In this document: positions 24,676 through 32,122 of the stretch, in pieces
Numbering within the stretch: the stretch's first letter is position 1
How the letters are laid out: each line of letters starts with the position of its first letter
Assembly: GCF_000282975.1 (NCBI RefSeq)
Contig: NZ_ALJC01000107.1
Span: 1-64,000 of the forward strand
Reading direction: 5' to 3'
DNA: 64,000 nucleotides
Source of the DNA: Pseudomonas psychrophila HA-4
GTDB lineage: Bacteria; Pseudomonadota; Gammaproteobacteria; Pseudomonadales; Pseudomonadaceae
Made by a program: the position numbers and the translations under genes
The notes under the pieces: generated by a model
The model's input: the letters and a program-made list of their open reading frames with translations, nothing else
The model's database searches: none
Told to the model about the DNA's origin: nothing

Positions 24676-25959
24676 ATGACTGAACGCTGCAACTCTTATT
24701 ACACCGCGACCCTCAACCACGACACCGACTACCCCACCCTGCAAGGCCAGCACCGGGTCGATGTGGTGATTATCGGTGGCGGGTTTACGGGCGTGGCGAC
24801 CGCCGTTGAACTGGCAGAAAAAGGCCTGACAGTGGCCATCGTTGAGAGCAACAAAATCGGCTGGGGGGCCACGGGGCGCAATGGCGGTCAAGTCACCGGC
24901 AGCTTGTCGGGCGATGAGGCGATGCGCAAACAGATGCGCCGCCGCCTGGGTAGCCAAGTCGATGATTTCATCTGGAACCTGCGTTGGCGCGGGCACGAAA
25001 TCATCCAGCAGCGAGTCGCAAAATACGGCATTCAGTGCGACCTCAAACACGGCCACTTGCATGCGGCCTACAAGCCGAGCCACATGGCAGGTTTACGCAA
25101 AGATTACGACGAAGCCGTACACCGGGGCATGGGCGCCGACGTGTCGCTGCTCGACCGCAGTCAGGTGCGCGACATTTTGCAAAGCGATCTGTATCACGGC
25201 GCCATCAAGAACACCCGCAACATGCACCTGCACCCGCTCAATCTGTGTATCGGTGAAGCGCAGGCCGCAGAAAGCCTAGGCGCACTGATTTTCGAAAACA
25301 GCGAAGTGTTGGAAATCATCCATGGCGACACTCCCGGTGTGCGTACCGCTCACGGGCGCATTGATGCCAATCAGGTGCTGCTGGCGGGCGACGTTTACCA
25401 CACGTTAGAGCCTGGCAAACTCAAGGGCAAAATCTTCCCAGCCATGGGCGGGATCGTCACCACCGAACCGCTGGGCGCTCTGGCCCGGCAACTGAACCCC
25501 GAAGACCTGGCAGTCTATGACTGCCGCTTTGTACTCGATTATTACCGCATGACCGCCGATGGCCGCCTGCTGTTTGGCGGCGGCGCCAACTACAGTGGCA
25601 AAGATTCGCGAGACATTGCAGCCGAATTGCTGCCCTGCATCGAGCAGACCTTCCCGGCCCTCAAAGGGGTGAAAATCGATTACCAGTGGAGTTGCGCGAT
25701 GGGCATCGTGATCAACCGCATTCCACAACTGGGCAAGCTCTCGGACAACGTCTGGTACTGCCAAGGCTACTCAGGTCATGGCATCGCCACCACGCACATC
25801 ATGGGCGAAATCATGGGCCGGGCGATCACCGGCCAACTGGAACAATTCGACACTTTTGCCGGGTGCCAACACATTCGCGTGCCGATGGGTGACGTGTTTG
25901 GCAACCCAATGCTGGCGGCGGGCATGTGGTACTACCAGATGCTTGAGCGGTTTCGCTAA
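24676..25959 (+). CDS. FAD amine oxidase, PuuB-like
   Basis: The 427-residue protein is a DAO-type flavin oxidoreductase: VDVVIIGGGFTGVATAVELAEKGLTVAIVESN is the FAD-binding Rossmann motif (residues 28-60) followed by GWGATGRNGGQVTGS. The end has NVWYCQGYSGHGIATTHIMGEIMG, typical of the gamma-glutamylputrescine oxidase family. It should oxidise a polyamine-derived or similar amine and give an aldehyde and peroxide. No aldehyde dehydrogenase or glutamylpolyamine synthetase gene is adjacent, so the substrate stays open. ATG follows GGAGCCTCCC. Confidence 0.82.
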   Translation: MTERCNSYYTATLNHDTDYPTLQGQHRVDVVIIGGGFTGVATAVELAEKGLTVAIVESNKIGWGATGRNGGQVTGSLSGDEAMRKQMRRRLGSQVDDFIWNLRWRGHEIIQQRVAKYGIQCDLKHGHLHAAYKPSHMAGLRKDYDEAVHRGMGADVSLLDRSQVRDILQSDLYHGAIKNTRNMHLHPLNLCIGEAQAAESLGALIFENSEVLEIIHGDTPGVRTAHGRIDANQVLLAGDVYHTLEPGKLKGKIFPAMGGIVTTEPLGALARQLNPEDLAVYDCRFVLDYYRMTADGRLLFGGGANYSGKDSRDIAAELLPCIEQTFPALKGVKIDYQWSCAMGIVINRIPQLGKLSDNVWYCQGYSGHGIATTHIMGEIMGRAITGQLEQFDTFAGCQHIRVPMGDVFGNPMLAAGMWYYQMLERFR

Positions 25960-25978
25960 TCACCGAATAGCGCCGCGG

Positions 25979-26040
25979 TAGGAGCGAGCTTGCTCGCGAT
26001 CTTTTGATCTTTAAAAGATCGCGATTCAATCGCTCTTACA
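25979..26040. repeat. REP palindrome between convergent genes
   Basis: GGAGCGAGCTTGCTCGCGAT is followed by GATCTTTAAAAGATC-type palindromes ending GCGATTCAATCGCTC. The family recurs at 41548, 44868 and 50181. It overlaps the end of the crcB gene coming from the right and can act as a bidirectional terminator. Confidence 0.75.
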
Positions 26041-26434
26041 CTGCATCGGCCGCAACCGGCGCAACCTTGGCCCCCAGCAGCAACCCCAGTTCAACAGCTA
26101 AAAACCCAATTACCAGACTGGCCACCAGATAGCAGATAGAAACCAGCACCCCGCCCGGGTCGGTCATCATTTCGACAGCGCCAAACACAAAACTGGAGAA
26201 CGTCGAAAGGCCGCCCATGATCCCCGTCCCGACCATCACGTGCACGTACTGGTTAATGCGATTGCTCTTGAACAGCGACGTGGCAACACCCAGCAAAAAC
26301 GCGGCGACGATGTTGGCGACAAAAATATCCATGGGAAAACCATCGGCCAGACGCGGCACCGACAGCATTACGAACTCACGGCAAGTGGCCCCAAACGCCC
26401 CGCCGACAAAAATCAGAATGATCATATTCAGCAT
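26036..26434 (-). CDS. crcB: CrcB/Fluc fluoride channel, copy 2
   Basis: The 132-residue membrane protein has four helices and the Fluc motifs GGAFGATCREFV near the start and MGGLSTFSSFVFGAVEM in the middle, where the Phe and Thr/Ser residues line the fluoride path. Fluc channels work as antiparallel dual-topology dimers and expel fluoride. This copy lies 15 bases after another crcB gene; both are similar in length but diverged in sequence, which in Gram-positives often marks a heterodimer. Confidence 0.88.
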   Translation of the reverse strand: MLNMIILIFVGGAFGATCREFVMLSVPRLADGFPMDIFVANIVAAFLLGVATSLFKSNRINQYVHVMVGTGIMGGLSTFSSFVFGAVEMMTDPGGVLVSICYLVASLVIGFLAVELGLLLGAKVAPVAADAV

Positions 26435-26449
26435 GTTTCCAGCTCCTTG

Positions 26450-26833
26450 TCAGCGCGCCAGCCAAGCGCCAAATGCCGCAGCAGCCAGCCCCAGCAGCAC
26501 CGAGATAATCAAATACCCGCCAGCCCATACGCGGTCTTTGATAGACGCCAGTTTGGACGCGTCCAGTTGCATGCTGCTAAACGTGGTGTAGCCACCCAGG
26601 ATCCCGGTCAGCACGGCTGCGTTTAACACATCACCGTAACGGTCACGCCAGTCAACGCTGAACAGAATGCTCAAATAACCGATCACAAAGGCACCGCTGA
26701 CGTTGATCAATAGTGTGCCCAGCGGCAACGTTCCCTTGTAAAACTGGCTCACCCGCAGCCCAATCCACCACCGCAGTAGCGACCCCAAGCCACCCCCCAG
26801 CCCGACCCAAAATACGTCCAGCGCAATCATCAA
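26450..26833 (-). CDS. crcB: CrcB/Fluc fluoride channel, copy 1
   Basis: The 127-residue protein has the Fluc pattern GGGLGSLLRWWIGL at the start and LGGYTTFSSMQLDA in the third helix. It is the upstream gene of the pair. No fluoride riboswitch was recognised before it; a strong inverted repeat lies there instead (26869-26927). Together the two could form a heterodimer or two separate homodimers. Confidence 0.88.
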   Translation of the reverse strand: MMIALDVFWVGLGGGLGSLLRWWIGLRVSQFYKGTLPLGTLLINVSGAFVIGYLSILFSVDWRDRYGDVLNAAVLTGILGGYTTFSSMQLDASKLASIKDRVWAGGYLIISVLLGLAAAAFGAWLAR

Positions 26834-26868
26834 GATCCCTCTCGTGTCTGTTGGTCACTGCGAAAGTG

Positions 26869-26927
26869 AGACCACCCTGAAGCGAGCTTGCGCGCGATCT
26901 TTTAAACGTCACGCGCCAGGGTGGTCT
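26869..26927. repeat. 11-bp inverted repeat between two minus-strand genes
   Basis: AGACCACCCTG (26869-26879) and CAGGGTGGTCT (26917-26927) are perfectly complementary and enclose a smaller REP-like palindrome (GCGAGCTTGCGCGC). The cruciform probably ends the transcript of the lipoprotein gene upstream. Confidence 0.6.
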
Positions 26928-26941
26928 GCTCAGGAAGCGGC

Positions 26942-27571
26942 TCAGAGCTGCTTGAGGGTTTCTTGAGTGATGGCCTTAAGGCCGTCCTCAGTGATTTTCT
27001 TCCAGTCTTCGTTGGTGGTGACCTTCACGTTCTCGTTGACCAGCGTGTTCACTTGCTGCTCAGGAGCGCCAGCCGCTTTGATCTTCAACAGGGATTTGTT
27101 GCTGACTACTTTATCGAGCACCCCCTGCAACTTGACCCAGGACCAGAACTCAATGACGTGCACCTTCACTTCACTGGCATCGCGCGCACCGGACGTACTC
27201 ACCACCTCATACCCGGCTTGCCGATAGGCGTTTGCGACAGCGCCTGCCACCAGCCCTGAAACAGTCTGGCCCTTGGGCAACAGCACGTCGCCAATGGGCA
27301 TGTTGTAGTTGTTGCGCTTACGGGCAAAAACCCGCTCGGTGATCGACTTGTCGTCGATCTCGTCGTACTTCAACGTAGGAATATCGGGGCTGTCTGGCTT
27401 GATCTGAAAAACCCGATCATCGACGGCGATGATATAGACCTTTTTACCGTTACTGGGTGCAGGTGCCTGAGACTCAGCGGGCTGCACAACATTAACGTCA
27501 ACTTCTGAGCGATTAATGGCGCAACCAGCCAACAGCACCAATACCGCAACCCCCAAAACACTGCGAACCAT
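26942..27571 (-). CDS. uncharacterised lipoprotein, YajG-like
   Basis: The 209-residue protein has a lipoprotein signal with LVLLAGCAI (Cys at about residue 17). The mature part has no recognised catalytic motif; it recalls the YajG lipoprotein family in layout (KVYIIAVDDRVFQIKPD, then LLPKGQTVSGLVAGAVANAYRQAGYEVV). It probably sits at the inner leaflet of the outer membrane. It is a single gene with no functional partner in view. Confidence 0.6.
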   Translation of the reverse strand: MVRSVLGVAVLVLLAGCAINRSEVDVNVVQPAESQAPAPSNGKKVYIIAVDDRVFQIKPDSPDIPTLKYDEIDDKSITERVFARKRNNYNMPIGDVLLPKGQTVSGLVAGAVANAYRQAGYEVVSTSGARDASEVKVHVIEFWSWVKLQGVLDKVVSNKSLLKIKAAGAPEQQVNTLVNENVKVTTNEDWKKITEDGLKAITQETLKQL

Positions 27572-27695
27572 CCTCTTTACTCCCTTGCTATTGCGCCTTC
27601 ATTGGCATGGTCATAAGCGAACCAAAAAGGAGTGTAGAAGACAGATCGCGGTTCTACCGCCCAACGTGCTCGGACGCTTGAGAATAACTAAACAC

Positions 27696-28076
27696 TCAGG
27701 CCTTGGCCGCCATCGCAGTCACTTCCACACGCATGCCCTCGACAGCCAGTGCCGCCACACCCACTGCCGCCCGCACCGGCCAAGGCTTGGCGAAATAGCG
27801 CTTGTACACCTCGTTAAACGCGGCGCGGTCGGCCATATCGGTCAGGTAGATGGTCAAGTGCAATACCCGGTCCATAGAACTGCCTGCACGTTCCAGCGCG
27901 ACCTTGAGCGCCTGCAACGTGCACTCGCTTTGTTCGGTAATACCGCCCAACTCCAGACTGCCGTCAGCACGGGTTGGAATCTGGGTGGACACCAGCATGC
28001 CGGCAAAACCGGCCACGTCGGAAGAGATCGAATCGACGTCTGGATCAGGGGTAAACGTAATGTCTTGGTTTGCCAT
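27696..28076 (-). CDS. RidA family protein
   Basis: The protein of 126 residues matches the RidA/YjgF fold: SSDVAGFAGMLVSTQIPTRADGSLELGG, ECTLQALKVALERAGSSMDRVLHLTIYLTDM, and VGVAALAVEGMRVEVTAMA. The Arg that binds the imine carboxylate in RidA (usually in an IRVAVGV-like stretch) corresponds to VRAAVGVAALA here. Members deaminate reactive enamines or act as subgroup specialists. The frame is open 44 residues upstream of ATG 28076, but the domain begins here. Confidence 0.82.
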   Translation of the reverse strand: MANQDITFTPDPDVDSISSDVAGFAGMLVSTQIPTRADGSLELGGITEQSECTLQALKVALERAGSSMDRVLHLTIYLTDMADRAAFNEVYKRYFAKPWPVRAAVGVAALAVEGMRVEVTAMAAKA

Positions 28077-28346
28077 GAGGGTCTCTTGGTCGAGGTAAAT
28101 AAAAGCGTCTACTGGATGGCTTACTGAGTCGCTCAAGTAAGACTCAAGCTCGGCTGCATGATTGGTCCGCAGCGCTTGTCTCCTGCGCAGCGAGCGCGAG
28201 TTTAACACTGGAACATTCGGCGATCCGCGCGGATGCGAATGTCAACCTACCTAAGATAAACAGAGCCTATACAAAGGCCTGAAACACGCCTGACATGTGT
28301 TTGAGCTAGATTTTCGGCCCTGCACCTCTCGGATTCGCCTTCGCCC

Positions 28347-29264
28347 ATGATTGTCGTCACCTCAGGCTCTGCCTATCTCGATATCGACGCTTACGCCGGG
28401 TGTATCGCATTTGCCCAATTGCTTAATCTGCAGGGCATTAGCGCCAAAGCGGTCAGCAGCGCTGCTCTCAATCAAAGCATTTGCCAATCTCTGCGCGAGT
28501 GGCCTGCGGCGCTGGACGAGTACCCCGTCACAGAGCGCGACTTGTTCGTGATGATCGACATCTCCGACCCCGCGCATTTCGATTCATTTGTCGATGTGCA
28601 GCGCGTGGTTGAGGTGATTGATCATCACCCAGGGTTCGAGGCGTACTGGCAGGATCGACTGGGCACTCTGGCCACCCTCGAACCTATCGGTGCAGCCTGC
28701 ACCCAGGTCTATGAGCGCTGGGTCGACGCGCAACTGTTCCATGCCATGCCGTCGGCCACCGCTGCATTGCTAGCCACCGCGATTCTCGATAACACGTTGA
28801 ACCTCAAGGGTCAGATCGCCACAACTCGCGACCAATTGGCCTACGCCGCGCTGGCTGACAAGGCTCAACTAACAGACGACTGGCCAGCCCGTTACTTCAG
28901 CGAGTGCCAGGCGGCCATCGAGCACGATTTGCCTGCCGCGCTCAACAACGACTTGAAACACATGGACGCCGACCTGCCGCTGCCGCGCATCGTCGGCCAG
29001 CTCACGGTGTGGAGTGCGCAGCGATTGTTGCAAGAACACCGCGCAACGCTGATCGCGACATTGCAAGCGCATGACCCAGACTGGTTGCTGAACGTGATAA
29101 GCATTGAAGAGCAATGCAGTTACCTGCTGGTAGGCAATGCCGTCAGCGCCGAGAAAGTGGCGGCCTTGCTTGATGTGAGCGTTGACGATCACGTGGCCAG
29201 ATTGCCCACCGCGCTATTGCGCAAGCAAATTCTGCGCGCCGCGTTGCTCAAGCGCGCCCGCTAA
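28347..29264 (+). CDS. DHH family phosphoesterase
   Basis: The 305-residue protein has DHH-family motifs in order: DIDAYAGCIAFAQLL (motif I, residues 12-26), FVMIDISDP (motif II) and VEVIDHHPGF (motif III, DHH). The C-terminal part could be a DHHA2-like domain. Members hydrolyse pyrophosphate, nanoRNA or cyclic dinucleotides using Mn2+; which substrate applies here is not visible. It is a single gene, transcribed away from the RidA gene. Confidence 0.75.
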   Translation: MIVVTSGSAYLDIDAYAGCIAFAQLLNLQGISAKAVSSAALNQSICQSLREWPAALDEYPVTERDLFVMIDISDPAHFDSFVDVQRVVEVIDHHPGFEAYWQDRLGTLATLEPIGAACTQVYERWVDAQLFHAMPSATAALLATAILDNTLNLKGQIATTRDQLAYAALADKAQLTDDWPARYFSECQAAIEHDLPAALNNDLKHMDADLPLPRIVGQLTVWSAQRLLQEHRATLIATLQAHDPDWLLNVISIEEQCSYLLVGNAVSAEKVAALLDVSVDDHVARLPTALLRKQILRAALLKRAR

Positions 29265-29307
29265 AGGTCAGCACCCATGAGGGCTTAATCGGGGAATAAA
29301 TATAAAA

Positions 29308-29341
29308 AGATCGCAGCTGGAACTGCCGAAAGCTGCGATCT
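29308..29341 (-). terminator. terminator of the NIPSNAP gene
   Basis: AGATCGCAGCT and AGCTGCGATCT are perfectly complementary with a 12-base loop. Read on the minus strand the stem is followed by TTTTTATA, so it is a Rho-independent terminator just after the stop at 29354. Confidence 0.75.
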
Positions 29342-29353
29342 GTTGTGAGGGGC

Positions 29354-29659
29354 TTATTCGAAAACTGGACGGAAGAAACTGCGCTCGTAGCTCAGGATGC
29401 AGCGGTTGTCTTCGGCCAGTTTGAACGCCGCAATGCACTCGGCATCTGTTTTTGAGCGCTCACGATAATCTTCATAAGCGGCCAGGCTTGGGAAGGTAAA
29501 CATTGCCAGGGCAATGTTGTTGGCGCCTTCCGAAGGCAGGAAGTAGCCATGGTGTGTACCACCGAATTTCTCGACCAGCGGGATCCAGATGCGCGCGTAC
29601 GCTTCGAATTCAGCCAGTTGGTAAGGGTCAATAACGTATCGCAGGTAGCACGTGATCAT
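29354..29659 (-). CDS. NIPSNAP family protein
   Basis: The 101-residue protein has the NIPSNAP/dimeric alpha-beta barrel pattern: MITCYLRYVIDPYQLAEFEAYARIWIPLVEKFGGTHHGYFLPSEGANNIALAMFTFPSLAAYEDYRE. Such proteins are small dimers with unknown ligands, sometimes monooxygenase-like. It follows a small membrane protein gene four bases away and ends at a clear terminator. Confidence 0.8.
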   Translation of the reverse strand: MITCYLRYVIDPYQLAEFEAYARIWIPLVEKFGGTHHGYFLPSEGANNIALAMFTFPSLAAYEDYRERSKTDAECIAAFKLAEDNRCILSYERSFFRPVFE

Positions 29660-29663
29660 TACT

Positions 29664-29873
29664 TCATTTCCTTTGAGGATAAATTCGATTAAGTACGCCC
29701 AGGCTGATAACGATCGCCGGGATGGTTAGCAACACCGGGTTGAACGGTGGTGGTATGAACAGCGTGACAATCCATGCGCTAAAAAGTCCGGCGGCTATGA
29801 GGCAAAAGAGCCAGGTCGGAACCTGTTTACCCAGATTTTCGCAGGCCTGATTGAATCGACTAAACCATTGCAT
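29664..29873 (-). CDS. small membrane protein, 69 aa
   Basis: The ORF from ATG 29873 encodes 69 residues with two hydrophobic stretches (TWLFCLIAAGLFSAWIVTLFI and VLLTIPAIVISLGVLNRIY). No family is recognised. It lies four bases upstream of the NIPSNAP gene in the same direction, so the two are probably co-transcribed. The frame extends upstream to 29918 without a better start. Confidence 0.5.
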   Translation of the reverse strand: MQWFSRFNQACENLGKQVPTWLFCLIAAGLFSAWIVTLFIPPPFNPVLLTIPAIVISLGVLNRIYPQRK

Positions 29874-30236
29874 CCATAACGTCCTTGTAGAGTCGGCTCG
29901 CAGAATACTGCAAAACACTGCTCCTGCAAGAGCGAGCTTACTCGCGTTTTTTTAATGATGTGCTTATCGACACGATGCTCGCTTTGCCACTGTCCATACG
30001 CAAGATAACCGCGACCTTGTCGGCCACCGTGGCGACACTAAATAACGGATAAATATCGATTAGTCGCGAAGGTTAGGGTGACCGTCATCACATTGACTGG
30101 CTCAACAGGCCCCAGTTTCGCTAAGCTGCGCACCTGTGTACCTCATGCAACGCTGCACAGAACTCGATATGAAACGTTATTCTGAGAAGCATGATGTTCC
30201 ACCCACTCACATCCTCCAACCGCCAGCGGTGAGCGC
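29874..30236. other. spacer between 69-aa and amidase genes
   Basis: This 363-base gap holds a REP fragment with a T-run (GCGAGCTTACTCGC, 29932-29945, then seven T) and, at its right end, a 23-codon ORF (30169-30240) whose TGA overlaps the amidase ATG. That ORF lacks a clear ribosome binding site. A promoter must be present but is not placed. Confidence 0.5.
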
Positions 30237-31946
30237 ATGATCGAAGTCACTGAAGTTTCCATTGCCCAATTGCGTGAAGCCCTCGAATCGGGTCAGACCA
30301 CGGCGGTTGAGCTGGTCACGTCGTACCTTGCACGGATCGAGGCCTACGATGGCCCCGACACTGCAACCGCGCTCAACGCGGTGGTGGTGCGCAACCCAGA
30401 CGTGCTCAAAGAAGCACACGCCTCCGATGCCCGTCGCGCCAAGGGTCAGACCCTGGGGCCGCTGGACGGCATTCCCTACACCGCCAAAGACAGCTACCTG
30501 GTCAAGGGGCTGACTGCCGCGTCCGGCAGCCCAGCCTTCAAAGACCTGATTGCCTATCGCGATGCGTTCACCATCGAGCGCTTGCGTGGCGCCGGGGCCA
30601 TTTGCCTGGGCAAAACCAATATGCCGCCCATGGCCAACGGCGGCATGCAGCGCGGTGTGTATGGCCGCGCCGAAAGCCCATACAACGCCGACTACTTGAC
30701 GGCGCCCTTTGCCTCGGGTTCGTCCAACGGCGCAGGCACGGCCACAGCCGCCAGTTTTTCGGCCTTTGGCCTGGCGGAAGAAACCTGGTCCAGCGGTCGT
30801 GGCCCGGCGTCGAACAATGGTCTGTGCGCCTACACCCCGTCACGCGGCGTGATTTCAGTGCGCGGCAACTGGCCGCTGACCCCGACCATGGACGTGGTAG
30901 TGCCGTACGCCAGAACCATGGCCGACCTACTGCAAGTGCTCGATGTGGTGGTCGCCCAAGACCCGGACACCCGTGGCGATCTGTGGCGCATGCAGCCGTG
31001 GGTGCCGCTGCCGAGCGTTGAATCGGTGCGTCCAGCGTCGTATCTGGAGCTGGCAGCCAATGCGCAATCCCTGGCCGGCAAGCGCTTTGGTGTACCGCGC
31101 ATGTACATCAACGCCGACCCAGAAGCCGGAACCGCAGAAAAGCCCGGCATCGGTGGTCCGACCGGGCAACGGATCATCACCCGTGCCTCGGTCATCGAGC
31201 TGTGGCAAGAGGCACGTAAGGCCCTTGAAGCCAAAGGCGCCGAAGTGATCGAAGTCGACTTCCCGCTGGTGTCCAATTGCGAAGGCGACCGTCCTGGCGC
31301 ACCGACTGTGTTTACCCGGGGCTTGGTGCCCAAAGAGTTCCTTCACCATGAGCTGTGGGACCTGTCAGCCTGGGCTTTCGACGACTTCTTGCGCGCCAAC
31401 GGCGACCCGAAACTGAACCGTTTGGCGGATGTCGACGGCGCGCTGATATTCCCTCACGACCCGGGCACCCTGCCCAACCGCGAAGACGAACTGGCGGCGG
31501 GCATGGACGAATACGTACGCATGGCCGAACGCGGGATTACCCCCTGGGATCAGATTGCGACCTTACCGGACGGCTTGCGCGGCTTGGAACAGACCCGCCG
31601 AATCGACCTTGAAGACTGGATGGACCAGCTAGGGCTGGACGCCGTGCTGTTCCCAACCGTGGCCGATGTTGGCCCGGCAGACGCCGATGTAAACCCAGTT
31701 TCGGCCGACATTGCCTGGAGCAACGGCGTGTGGGTGGCCAACAGCAACCTGGCGATCCGCCATTTAGGCGTGCCGACTGTCACCGTGCCGATGGGCGTGA
31801 TGGCCGACATCGGCATGCCGGTCGGGCTGACCTTTGCCGGACGCGCCTATGACGACTCAATGCTGCTGCGCTTTGCCGCGGCGTTCGAATCATTGGGCAA
31901 CAAACGCATGATCCCCCCGCGGACACCGCCGTTGTCAGCGGTATAA
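30237..31946 (+). CDS. amidase signature family hydrolase
   Basis: The 569-residue protein belongs to the amidase signature family. The catalytic Lys is in GIPYTAKDS (about K84), the cis-Ser in FASGSSNGAGT, and the nucleophile region reads GLAEETWSSGRGPASNNG in place of the usual DTGGSIRxPA. It hydrolyses a carboxamide; the branch resembles longer fungal-type amidases and the substrate is unknown. It has no neighbour in the same operon. Confidence 0.82.
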   Translation: MIEVTEVSIAQLREALESGQTTAVELVTSYLARIEAYDGPDTATALNAVVVRNPDVLKEAHASDARRAKGQTLGPLDGIPYTAKDSYLVKGLTAASGSPAFKDLIAYRDAFTIERLRGAGAICLGKTNMPPMANGGMQRGVYGRAESPYNADYLTAPFASGSSNGAGTATAASFSAFGLAEETWSSGRGPASNNGLCAYTPSRGVISVRGNWPLTPTMDVVVPYARTMADLLQVLDVVVAQDPDTRGDLWRMQPWVPLPSVESVRPASYLELAANAQSLAGKRFGVPRMYINADPEAGTAEKPGIGGPTGQRIITRASVIELWQEARKALEAKGAEVIEVDFPLVSNCEGDRPGAPTVFTRGLVPKEFLHHELWDLSAWAFDDFLRANGDPKLNRLADVDGALIFPHDPGTLPNREDELAAGMDEYVRMAERGITPWDQIATLPDGLRGLEQTRRIDLEDWMDQLGLDAVLFPTVADVGPADADVNPVSADIAWSNGVWVANSNLAIRHLGVPTVTVPMGVMADIGMPVGLTFAGRAYDDSMLLRFAAAFESLGNKRMIPPRTPPLSAV

Positions 31947-31958
31947 CCCAACCGAAAC

Positions 31959-31980
31959 TGTAGGCGCGAGCGTGCCTACA
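31959..31980. terminator. hairpin after amidase gene
   Basis: TGTAGGC and GCCTACA pair around an eight-base loop about a dozen bases after the amidase stop. No T-run follows; it belongs to the short REP-like hairpins of this genome. Confidence 0.45.
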
Positions 31981-32122
31981 GGCACCAACTTAGGTCGCTT
32001 ACAACACGCAACGCACTGATTCAATGCGTGTTCCCTTCCCTTAAGCCACCACGGCCAGTAATGGCCAGTGGCTTGCTTCTTGCTGTTGCCTTCATATCTC
32101 AATGCCATCGTTGGAGACGTGA

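Noticed and set aside
26834..26941. Fluoride riboswitch before the crcB pair
   Set aside because: No crcB-motif pseudoknot sequence was recognised; the inverted repeat there looks like a REP or terminator.
30169..30240. 23-codon ORF overlapping the amidase start
   Set aside because: The TGA/ATG overlap is suggestive but there is no ribosome binding site or composition bias.
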